A stretch of DNA of 64,000 nt from Bacillota bacterium. GTDB lineage: Bacteria; Bacillota; Sulfobacillia; Symbiobacteriales; ZC4RG38. Of the stretch, positions 47,566-54,785 are shown in pieces. The notes beneath the pieces are model-generated. The model had not been told where the DNA came from. It did no database searches and saw nothing but the letters and a program-made list of their open reading frames with translations. The DNA lies in assembly GCA_021890795.1 (NCBI GenBank), contig JAKKUO010000006.1:1-64000 (forward strand), in the 5' to 3' direction. Both the position numbers and the translations under genes were made by a program. The stretch's first letter is position 1. Each line of letters opens with the position of its first letter.

Positions 47566-48896
47566 TACCGGAGCACCTCCGCCCAGGCGGCGACCAGGTC
47601 ATCGAACGCCTGCTCCGGTGTCTTCTGCCCGGTGATCACCGGCACCATCAGGGTCTCGCCCAAGCGGGTGTGCAGCTCCACAAACTTCTCATGCTTGATC
47701 GGCGGCACACCGGTGGGAACCGCCTCGGCATAGCGGGCCAGGGCGGGGTTCTCCTTCAGGTAGGGCTCGAATTCGGGGTTGGTGGTCAGATCGCCCCGGG
47801 CCGGCGGCAGACCGGTCATCTCGAGCCACTGCCGGTCGTGCTTGGGGTCAGAGAGCACCCACTTGATAAACTCCCAGGCGGCCTGCTGCTCGGCCTCGGA
47901 GGCATGCTTGTAGATCACCACACCCTTGGCGTCCGCAAAGGTCTTGGGAGCCTTGTCCGACGGGAAGCCATCGGGCACCGGCGGCGGGGTGAAGACCACA
48001 TTCTCGCCGACCTTCAGCTCCGGATACTTCTCCTTCCAGTAGGGGAGTGCCCACGGGCCCACCACATCCCAGACCGCCAGCCCCTGCTCAAAGGCGTCTT
48101 CGGCGTTGGTGAGCACGTAACCCCGCTGGTTCATCTCCTGCAGGAACCGCATCACCTTCATGACGGCGTCCCGGTCGGCGGTGACCTCGGTACCGGTCAG
48201 GAACGGAGCGCCATCGCTGGCCGCGTAATACAGGATGAAGAAGTCGAACCAGCGCTCCCACCAGGAGTTGGGATCCAACAGGAGCTTGCGGGTCAGCACA
48301 TACTTGTCCGGGTACTTCGCCTTCAGCTTTTCGCCCAGGGCCAGGATCTCCCCGTAGGTGCGTGGGGGCTCGGCATAACCCAGTTCCTTGAGAATGTCCA
48401 TCCGCCAGGCAAAGAGCATGGCGTTGGAGTAGAGCGGCAGGATGTATTGGTGGCCGTCCGGGTACTTCCAGTCGGCCACGATCGCCTCGGCCTTGCGGGC
48501 CTGAATCAGTTCATCGTACCCGGGCAGGGTGTCCAGGGGAACAACCGCCTCGCTGTTGACGAGCTGTGCCCCGAAGCCGACGAAGATGTTCTCGGAGGCG
48601 GTCAGCTTCGAACCACTGGAGAGGGCGGTGAGAATGCCGGCTTCCGAAGAGGGGGACTCTGGGATCGGGGCCACCTCAATCTGGACGTTAGGGTGGCTCT
48701 GCATGTACTCTTCAGCCATTGTCCGCCAAAACTTCTCCTGGGTGGGGTTGGGAGCGGACCAGAAGACGATGCTCACCTTGTCACCCTGCCCCGACGCCGC
48801 CCCACCCTCCTGCTTGGACCCACCGCAGCCACTCAGGACCAGAGCCAACAACACCACTACTGACAGACAGCTTCGAATTATGCGTCCATTGAACAC
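47565..48896 (-). CDS. Sugar ABC transporter substrate-binding lipoprotein (2)
   Basis: This 443-residue protein starts at GTG 48896 after GAGGTG. The signal peptide ends in a lipobox (LLALVLSGCGG). The mature part is a CUT1 solute-binding protein (VSIVFWSAPNPTQEKFWRTMAEEY; LYSNAMLFAWRMDILKELGY; KGVVIYKHASEAEQQAAWEFIKW). It is only distantly like binding protein 1, so ligand preference may differ. It is first in an operon whose promoter and operator duplicate those of the LacI operon. Confidence 0.93.
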   Translation of the reverse strand: MFNGRIIRSCLSVVVLLALVLSGCGGSKQEGGAASGQGDKVSIVFWSAPNPTQEKFWRTMAEEYMQSHPNVQIEVAPIPESPSSEAGILTALSSGSKLTASENIFVGFGAQLVNSEAVVPLDTLPGYDELIQARKAEAIVADWKYPDGHQYILPLYSNAMLFAWRMDILKELGYAEPPRTYGEILALGEKLKAKYPDKYVLTRKLLLDPNSWWERWFDFFILYYAASDGAPFLTGTEVTADRDAVMKVMRFLQEMNQRGYVLTNAEDAFEQGLAVWDVVGPWALPYWKEKYPELKVGENVVFTPPPVPDGFPSDKAPKTFADAKGVVIYKHASEAEQQAAWEFIKWVLSDPKHDRQWLEMTGLPPARGDLTTNPEFEPYLKENPALARYAEAVPTGVPPIKHEKFVELHTRLGETLMVPVITGQKTPEQAFDDLVAAWAEVLR

Positions 48897-49020
48897 GCCC
48901 TGTCACCTCTTCCCGTGGTGTCGGATGGGTGTACGCAAACCGGGGGTCCCGGTTGCATCCAATTGAGGGCCACGGCAACGGCGCGGTTTCCACCGGGCGC
49001 GGATTTCGGACAACACGTCT

Positions 49021-49036
49021 GAAACATAATCGTTTC
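49021..49036 (-). promoter_or_regulatory. Probable LacI operator, site 2
   Basis: Identical 16-base near-palindrome GAAACGATTATGTTTC (minus strand) at the same distance from the -10 of promoter 2 as site 1 is from promoter 1. Confidence 0.75.
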
Positions 49037-49055
49037 TGGACTTTTCTCCAATGAA

Positions 49056-49085
49056 ACAGTACCACGCTCCCTGGAGAAACGTCAA
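49056..49085 (-). promoter_or_regulatory. Promoter of the second sugar transporter operon
   Basis: Minus strand: TTGACG (49085-49080), 18-bp spacer ending TGG, TACTGT (49061-49056). The intergenic region 48897-49239 otherwise contains the duplicate of the 45640-45775 block and no gene. Confidence 0.75.
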
Positions 49086-49239
49086 CGGGGCTTATGAAAC
49101 CATCTTCGGTCGTTTGCACTCCCACCATCTTGTTTCAGACTGTTTCAAGTGCAAGGACACCCGCAGGAGCCAGGAGACGGAAACAACAAAGCGGCCGCCG
49201 CCATGAGGGCGACGGCCGCCGGACGTCGGGCCCAAAGGG

Positions 49240-50976
49240 TCAGGTCAGCCCCAGCCGCCGGAGGGCGTCTTCCCGCACCCGGGCGAGGAGCGCCTCCGCC
49301 TCCGCTCCGTCCCGGCCCACCACGGAGAAGTAGACCTTCAGCTTCGGCTCGGTCCCCGACGGGCGGACCATGACGAAGCCGCCGTCGGCAAACCGGTAGT
49401 GGAGGACGTTGGCCCGGCCGAGGGTGAGGGGATAGCGCCGGCCGGTCCCGCACTCCACCCCCTCGCCCAGGAGGTAGTCGTCCCGGTAGGCGACAGGGAT
49501 GCCTCCGAAGGCCTCCGGAGGATCCCGGCGCAGGGAATCGACCAGGGCCTGGATCCGCTCCTGCCCCTCCTTGCCGGGCAGGGTGACGTTGTGGAGCCCC
49601 TCCCGGAAGTGGCCGTACCGGTCCCAGATGGCCTCCAGGGCCTCGTAGAGGGTCCGGCCCCGGGCCTTGTGGTAGGCGGTGGCCTCGGCCACCAGTACCG
49701 CGGCCATCACCGCGTCCTTGTCCCGGACAAAGGTGGCCGCGAGGTACCCGTAGCTCTCCTCGAAGCCGAAGAGGAAGGTGTGGGAGCCGGTCTCCTCAAA
49801 CTCCCGGATCTTGTCGCCGATGAACTTGAAGCCCACGTGGGTCTGCATCAGCTCGACGCCGTAGTCCCGGCAGAGGGGCGCCACCAGGTTGGTGGAGGCG
49901 ATGCTCTTCAGGATTACCCCGTTGGCCGGCAGGGTGCCCGCGGCCTTCCGGCTCTGGAGGATGAAGTCTGCGAGGAGCACGCCGATCTGGTTGCCGGTCA
50001 GCAGCCGGTACCGCCCCTCCCGGTCCCGGGCCATCACCCCGAGCCGGTCGGCGTCGGGGTCGGTGGCCAGGATCACGTCGGGCTGCTCGGTCTGGGCCAG
50101 CCGCAGGGCCAGGTCAAAGACCTCGGCCTCCTCGGGGTTGGGGGTGCGGACCGTGGGGAAGTTCCCGTCGGGCGCTTCCTGCTCCCGCACCACCGTGACC
50201 GGGTAGCCTGCGGCGGTGAGCACCGACCGGACCGGGAGGTTGCCGCTGCCGTGGAGCGGCGTGTAGAGGATCTTGCACGCGGCCCGTTCCTCCGGCCGGG
50301 TGGTGATCAGGGAGAGGAGCCGGTTCCGGTAAGCCTCGTCCACCGCCGGGGGCACCGGAAGCAGGAGACCCTTGGCCCGGGCCTCGGCCTCCGGCATCGT
50401 CCGGATGGCGGTGACGTCCCCGTGGGACCGGATCCGCTCCTGGATCGCCGCCGCGCGGTCCGGCGGGATCTGGCCGCCGTCCTCCCAGTAGACCTTGTAG
50501 CCGTTGTACGCCGGCGGGTTGTGGCTCGCCGTGATGACGATGCCGGCGATCGTACCCAGCTCCCGCACCGCGAAGGAGAGCATCGGCGTGGGCCGAAGGC
50601 TCTCCCACAGGTAAGCGCGGATGCCGTTGGCCGCCAGGGTGAGGGCCGCCTCCAGGGCGAACTCCGGGGAGCACCGCCGGGAGTCGTGGGCGATCACCAC
50701 CCCCCGCTCTTTGGCCCCGGGACCGAAGGTGGCGATGTAATCCGCCAGCCCCTGGGTAGCCTGCCGGACGGTGTACCGGTTCATCCGGTTGGTGCCGGCG
50801 CCAATGAGCCCCCGGAGGCCGCCGGTGCCGAACTCCAGGTCCTTGTAGAACCGGTCCTCAATCTCCTTCTCATCGCCGGCGATGGCCGCCAGCTCCGCCC
50901 GGGTCTCCGGGTCGAACCCGGGGTGCTGGGACCAGAGGCGGTAAAGCTGCTGCACACGCTCCTGCACCGACGCCAT
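49240..50976 (-). CDS. Phosphoglucomutase/phosphomannomutase family protein
   Basis: This 578-residue enzyme starts at ATG 50976 after GGAGGTGGGAGG. Alpha-D-phosphohexomutase motifs are present: the phosphoserine loop TASHNPPAYNGYKVY, the metal site ATDPDADRLGV, the sugar-recognition loop GFEESYGYLA and the phosphate-binding MVRPSGTEPKLKVY. The length matches PgcA-type enzymes of Bacillota. It interconverts hexose-1- and hexose-6-phosphates in the cytoplasm and could convert mannose-1-phosphate from GH130 enzymes into the ManA substrate. Its leader (about 65 nt) contains a hairpin GGCCTCCC/GGGAGGCC at 51008-51032. Confidence 0.93.
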   Translation of the reverse strand: MASVQERVQQLYRLWSQHPGFDPETRAELAAIAGDEKEIEDRFYKDLEFGTGGLRGLIGAGTNRMNRYTVRQATQGLADYIATFGPGAKERGVVIAHDSRRCSPEFALEAALTLAANGIRAYLWESLRPTPMLSFAVRELGTIAGIVITASHNPPAYNGYKVYWEDGGQIPPDRAAAIQERIRSHGDVTAIRTMPEAEARAKGLLLPVPPAVDEAYRNRLLSLITTRPEERAACKILYTPLHGSGNLPVRSVLTAAGYPVTVVREQEAPDGNFPTVRTPNPEEAEVFDLALRLAQTEQPDVILATDPDADRLGVMARDREGRYRLLTGNQIGVLLADFILQSRKAAGTLPANGVILKSIASTNLVAPLCRDYGVELMQTHVGFKFIGDKIREFEETGSHTFLFGFEESYGYLAATFVRDKDAVMAAVLVAEATAYHKARGRTLYEALEAIWDRYGHFREGLHNVTLPGKEGQERIQALVDSLRRDPPEAFGGIPVAYRDDYLLGEGVECGTGRRYPLTLGRANVLHYRFADGGFVMVRPSGTEPKLKVYFSVVGRDGAEAEALLARVREDALRRLGLT

Positions 50977-51048
50977 CCTCCCACCTCCCGCATCCGCTTG
51001 CCGAAGTGGCCTCCCAAAGCCCGCGGGAGGCCAGCGTCCCAGCACACA

Positions 51049-51078
51049 ATCGTATCCCAGGACAACCAATATCGTCAA
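51049..51078 (-). promoter_or_regulatory. Promoter of the phosphohexomutase gene
   Basis: Minus strand: TTGACG (51078-51073), 18-bp spacer, TACGAT (51054-51049), about 70 bases before the start codon. Confidence 0.7.
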
Positions 51079-51157
51079 ACACCGGCGGATGGGAGACTGG
51101 GGCATGGGGGACGGGGGATAGGGGCGGGGTCCCCTCTGCCGGGGCCCCCGCTGCATG

Positions 51158-51193
51158 GGAAACAGGGCAGCGCGCCTGCGCTGCCCTGTTTCC
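51158..51193 (-). terminator. 16-bp perfect hairpin after the S-layer-type gene
   Basis: GGAAACAGGGCAGCGC / GCGCTGCCCTGTTTCC with a 4-base loop lies about 57 bases beyond the stop at 51250. No T-run follows, but the stem itself is very stable, so it likely terminates transcription or protects the 3' end. Confidence 0.6.
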
Positions 51194-51249
51194 GCCCGCT
51201 CCTTCCCCGTGCGGCTCCTGCTTCCCGGTGCGGCCCTCGGCCGCCCCGG

Positions 51250-53721
51250 TTACTTCCACGGGGTCCCCGCAGCCGGGTACGCAGCCACCGCGTACAGGAT
51301 CTGCGCGGCCTCCGCCCGGGTGATGGGGTCCTGGGGCCGGAAGGCCCCCTGTCCATCGATCACCTTCAGGCCGGCGAGGAGGGCCACTGCGTTCCGGTAC
51401 CGGGGGCCGATGGCCTGCGCGTCGGTGAAGGACATGGAGATGCTGGCCTCCATCCGGGCGATGGCCCCGTACCCCATGGCCCGGACCGCCCAGAGGGCGA
51501 ACTCCTCCCGGGTGACGGCCCGGTCCGGCTCGAAAGCCTCCCCGATCTCCTCCTTCACCAGGATGCCGGCCCGGAGGGCGGCCTCCGCGTACCGAGCCTG
51601 GAGCTGGAGCGAAGGGGAGAGGGCCCCGTCGCCGGCGCTGAACTCCTGGAAGGAGTACTGGCCCCGTGGCGGCGTGAAGGGCTGGAGCCCTCGGGCCAGC
51701 ACCAGCCACTGGGCCGCCTCGGCCCGGCTGACCGGCCGGTCGGGGTGGAACTTGCCGTCCGCCTCTACCTCCAGGACGCCCTGGAGGAGTAGGAGTTCGA
51801 TCTCCTTCTGGGCGGGGTGGCCGACCACGTCCTCCGGTTCCAGCACCCGGTGACTCGCCGAGCGGCCGCGGGTGTCCACCAGTTCCCCGGTGAAGGCGTC
51901 GACGGCTTCGGCGAACCCAACGGGAGCCGCCAGTGCGTAGACCAGCCTGGCCGGGGGCTTGGCGTTCTCTCCCTCCCCCTTGCCCAGGCCGACCGGCGGG
52001 AGCCACGGGGGTTCCACGGCCCACCGGAGTTCCAGCTCAGTCTGGCTGAGCAGTTTCTCCAGGGCCGCCTCGGCGCTGATGACCTCCTCGGGCGGGGGCA
52101 GCTCCGCGGCCTCCGGCAGGTCTGCGTAGTAGCCCCAGAAGGAGGTCACCTTGCCGTTCCAGGGATCGACCTGGATCTGAACGACCCGCCCGTGCACCGG
52201 AATGCCGCGGTGGAGCAGGACGTAGGAGAACTCGTACCCGTCGCAGACCGGCCGCAGGGACTCCTCCCCCTCCGCCGGGCCGGGCATCCGGCACCACCGG
52301 GTTTCGTTGACGGCGGGCAGCTCCCGGAGGTGGGGAACCAGGTCAGGGCGGAACTGGCGCAGGAAAGCATCGGCCGCCGCCCGGGCCTTCGCCAGGTCCA
52401 CTGCGGGCGGGATCTGCTCCCAGTTCTCCGGCCGGCGGGTCCAGCTGCTCATCTGGTGCACCACGCCCCGGACCGCGTCGACGGTGACGTCGTAGTACCA
52501 CTCGCCCTCCTTGGGCTCCCGGCCCGGGGGGGCCCAGGCGAAGTGGTAGTACTTGCTCGGAACCGGCTCGGAGTTCTCCTGGTAGTTCATGTGGGTCGGC
52601 TCCGCGGTCGTCCCCGCGACGGACTTGGCGAGAGCCAGGGCCTGCTCCTGGGTGAGGGGCTTCGCCGGCGGGCGGTAAGGCTGGGCCGGAGTCAAGGACC
52701 GCAGGTCCTCCCACCCGACGGGCGTGAACGGCCGGCCCATGGCGTCCCGGACCTCCCCGGTGGTGGCGTCTACCTGGGGCAGCCCTACGACCGGGGCGTA
52801 GACCAGCTTCCACACTTCCTTCTGAGTCGCCGGGTCCCAGAAGGGCCGGTAGACCAACCCCAGCCGGACCGCAGCCTGGAAAGCGTCCATCGCCCGGGCG
52901 GCGTCTACCGTTTGCTCCGGCGGGACAAAGGCCGTCTCCCGGTCCCAGGTGAGCTGGTACTGGGTCAGTTCCCCGGTCCGGGCGTCGATGCTGATGGTGA
53001 TGGCCTGGTCGGGCACCGGATAGCCCGCCGCCATCCGCCGCCAGGAGAAGGCATGGACTGGCGCCGTCCTCGGGCCGAAGTAGCCCAGGGAGCCCCGGTC
53101 ATCGAGCCGGACCTCCGGCAGGTAGGGCGCAGCCAACTTCCGGAGCCACTCCTCCGCCCGCTGCAGCGCCTCCCGGCGGGTGTAGGTGAGGGCACGAGCC
53201 TCGTCCCCGCCCGACCGCTCAAAGAAGTACCGCCGGATCTCGCCGGTGGTCGCGTCCACCACCACGGAGTAATTGACCCGGGGCTCCTCGTCGGGCTTGC
53301 TGCTCCACGTCAGGTTCCACTCCGGCCGGCTGCCGAGGTCCGCGGGCTGCCAGAGGTGCACCTCAGGCTCCCCGAGTTCCGCCGGAATTGGCAGGAGCTC
53401 CCGGGCCCGGGCCACGGCCTGATCCCGGCTGACGGCCACCTGACCCAGCCGGGGGCTCCCCTCCTTCTCCAGGGCCGGCTCCGGCACCGCCGGTACCGTC
53501 GCCGGCGCGTCCGGTGGGGCCGGCGCGGCCGGTGCGGACACCGGGGCGTCCGGGTCGCCCTTCTCGGCCTCTTGCGCCGGGGCGGGGGCCGCCTCCGCCG
53601 GATCGGTCTCCGCCAGGGCCGGCGCCGCCGGGAGCAGGAGACTCAAGGTCAGGGCTCCGGCAAGAGCGGCCCGGACGGTGCGGGACCAGCCTGGCTTCCT
53701 GTGGGGCCAGCGCGGCTCCAT
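51250..53721 (-). CDS. Secreted YcdB/YcdC-domain protein with three S-layer homology domains
   Basis: This 823-residue protein starts at ATG 53721 with GGAGGCGAG upstream. A signal peptide (LAGALTLSLLLPAAPALA) is followed by an Ala/Pro/Glu-rich linker. Several repeated PepSY-like modules come next (VVDATTGEIRRYFFE; ISIDARTGELTQYQL; VDATTGEVRDAMG; IQVDPWNGKVTSFWG; VDAFTGELVDTRG), as in YcdB/YcdC proteins. The C-terminus has three SLH repeats (LLLQGVLEVEADGKFHPDRPVSRAEAAQWLV; EAFEPDRAVTREEFALWAVRAMG; LKVIDGQGAFRPQDPITRAEAAQIL), which tether it to cell-wall polymers. The function of the YcdB domains is unknown. A decayed paralogue lies directly upstream. Confidence 0.9.
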   Translation of the reverse strand: MEPRWPHRKPGWSRTVRAALAGALTLSLLLPAAPALAETDPAEAAPAPAQEAEKGDPDAPVSAPAAPAPPDAPATVPAVPEPALEKEGSPRLGQVAVSRDQAVARARELLPIPAELGEPEVHLWQPADLGSRPEWNLTWSSKPDEEPRVNYSVVVDATTGEIRRYFFERSGGDEARALTYTRREALQRAEEWLRKLAAPYLPEVRLDDRGSLGYFGPRTAPVHAFSWRRMAAGYPVPDQAITISIDARTGELTQYQLTWDRETAFVPPEQTVDAARAMDAFQAAVRLGLVYRPFWDPATQKEVWKLVYAPVVGLPQVDATTGEVRDAMGRPFTPVGWEDLRSLTPAQPYRPPAKPLTQEQALALAKSVAGTTAEPTHMNYQENSEPVPSKYYHFAWAPPGREPKEGEWYYDVTVDAVRGVVHQMSSWTRRPENWEQIPPAVDLAKARAAADAFLRQFRPDLVPHLRELPAVNETRWCRMPGPAEGEESLRPVCDGYEFSYVLLHRGIPVHGRVVQIQVDPWNGKVTSFWGYYADLPEAAELPPPEEVISAEAALEKLLSQTELELRWAVEPPWLPPVGLGKGEGENAKPPARLVYALAAPVGFAEAVDAFTGELVDTRGRSASHRVLEPEDVVGHPAQKEIELLLLQGVLEVEADGKFHPDRPVSRAEAAQWLVLARGLQPFTPPRGQYSFQEFSAGDGALSPSLQLQARYAEAALRAGILVKEEIGEAFEPDRAVTREEFALWAVRAMGYGAIARMEASISMSFTDAQAIGPRYRNAVALLAGLKVIDGQGAFRPQDPITRAEAAQILYAVAAYPAAGTPWK

Positions 53722-53799
53722 ACGGGTCTCGCCTCCTTTTCGGAATCGTCCGCGATGATTGGACGGCGGCCACCATCGATTGGTTGCACCTTTGGCGCG

Positions 53800-54175
53800 G
53801 GTTGCCGGAGAACAGGGCACCCGGGTCGGCTGTGCACCGCCCCGGTTACCGCCCCCGGCCACGAGAGGCTGTAACGGGCCAGTTCCCCGGTCTGGGCATC
53901 GATGCCGACGGCGATCCGCTGCCGCGGCACGGGGTGGCCCGCCACCACCCGCTGCCAGGCAAAGCCGTGGATCACCGGGGGTCCTCCCCGGACTGCCAGA
54001 GGTTCACCTCGGGCTCCCCGAGCTCCGCCGGAATCGGCAGGAGTTCCCGGGCCCGGGCCACCGCGGCCTCCCGGCTGACGGGTACCTCTCCCAGCCGGGG
54101 GCGGCCCGCTTGCACCGGGGCCGGCTCGGTCTCCGCCCGGGCCGGTTCGGCCTCGCGGATTTGACGCTTGCGACT
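53800..54175 (-). pseudogene. Degenerate remnant of a YcdB/SLH paralogue
   Basis: Two blocks similar to the neighbouring intact gene are found in different frames. One reads RPRLGEVPVSREAAVARARE and LLPIPAELGEPEVNLWQ (against PRLGQVAVSRDQAVARARE and LLPIPAELGEPEVHLWQ). The other reads IHGFAWQRVVAGHPVPRQRI and AVGIDAQTGELARYSLSW (against VHAFSWRRMAAGYPVPDQAI and TISIDARTGELTQYQLTW). About 120 codons between the blocks and everything after them are missing. The remnant therefore underwent internal deletion, frameshift and 3' loss after duplication. Confidence 0.8.
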
Positions 54176-54219
54176 TCCGGTGGGTTGCACCCCGGCGGCG
54201 CACCCCAGCGGCGGCAAGC

Positions 54220-54256
54220 AAGAACAAACAAGGCCGGGCCACGCCTGCCCGGCCTT
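54220..54256 (-). terminator. Rho-independent terminator of the Nudix/PEP-utilizer operon
   Basis: Reading leftward, AAGGCCGGGC / GCCCGGCCTT (10 bp, 7-base loop, arms 54247-54256 and 54230-54239) is followed by the T-rich GTTTGTTCTTGC. It starts 20 bases after the Nudix stop. Confidence 0.8.
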
Positions 54257-54276
54257 CGTCCTGTCCGGCTGCCGCC

Positions 54277-54780
54277 TCAGCCCCCAAACCGCTCCCGGAT
54301 CCACGCCCGGAGCACCTCCCGCGCCCCGGCAAAGGCGATCTCCGGCCAGGGGAGCTGCCGCCAGTGGAACCACCGGACCTCCAGGCTCTCGGGACTTGCC
54401 TTGAGTTCCCCATCGACGGGCTCCGCCTCGTAGTAAAGCACCAGCACCGGGGAGCGAGTGCCCGCCCGGGCGTCGAGGAGCCGGCCGACCCGGACCGTCA
54501 GCCCCGTCTCCTCCCGGACCTCCCGGATCACCCCTTCCTGTGGGCCCTCAAACTTCTCCAGGTAACCGCCGGGCAGGTCCCAAAGGCCCCGGCCCGGCTC
54601 GATGGCCCGGCGCTGGAGGACCACCTCCTCGCCCCGGAAGACCACCGCGTTGACCGCGGCGGCCATCCCCTCGTAGTGGATGAAGTGGCCCGTCGGGCAC
54701 CCTGGCCGCTCCCGGCCGTCGCCCGAGTCCCGGACCGGCACCAGCGGCCGTCCGCAGAGCGGGCAGAAGCGATAAGACAT
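54277..54780 (-). CDS. Nudix hydrolase with N-terminal zinc ribbon
   Basis: This 167-residue protein starts at ATG 54780, 5 bases after the preceding stop. A zinc-ribbon-like N-terminus (FCPLCGRPL ... PGCPTGHFIHYEG) precedes the Nudix box GYLEKFEGPQEGVIREVREE (with TGL next), which carries the G-x5-E-x7-RE-x2-EE pattern. The architecture is close to NudC or small ADP-ribose/NADH pyrophosphatase-like proteins. It should hydrolyse a nucleoside diphosphate derivative in the cytoplasm. Close coupling to the phosphotransferase-like gene suggests joint expression. Confidence 0.9.
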   Translation of the reverse strand: MSYRFCPLCGRPLVPVRDSGDGRERPGCPTGHFIHYEGMAAAVNAVVFRGEEVVLQRRAIEPGRGLWDLPGGYLEKFEGPQEGVIREVREETGLTVRVGRLLDARAGTRSPVLVLYYEAEPVDGELKASPESLEVRWFHWRQLPWPEIAFAGAREVLRAWIRERFGG

Positions 54781-54785
54781 GGCGG

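Noticed and set aside
49399-51792. 797-codon plus-strand frame opposite the phosphohexomutase
   Set aside because: Spans a promoter, a terminator-like hairpin and two minus-strand genes; no protein-like features.
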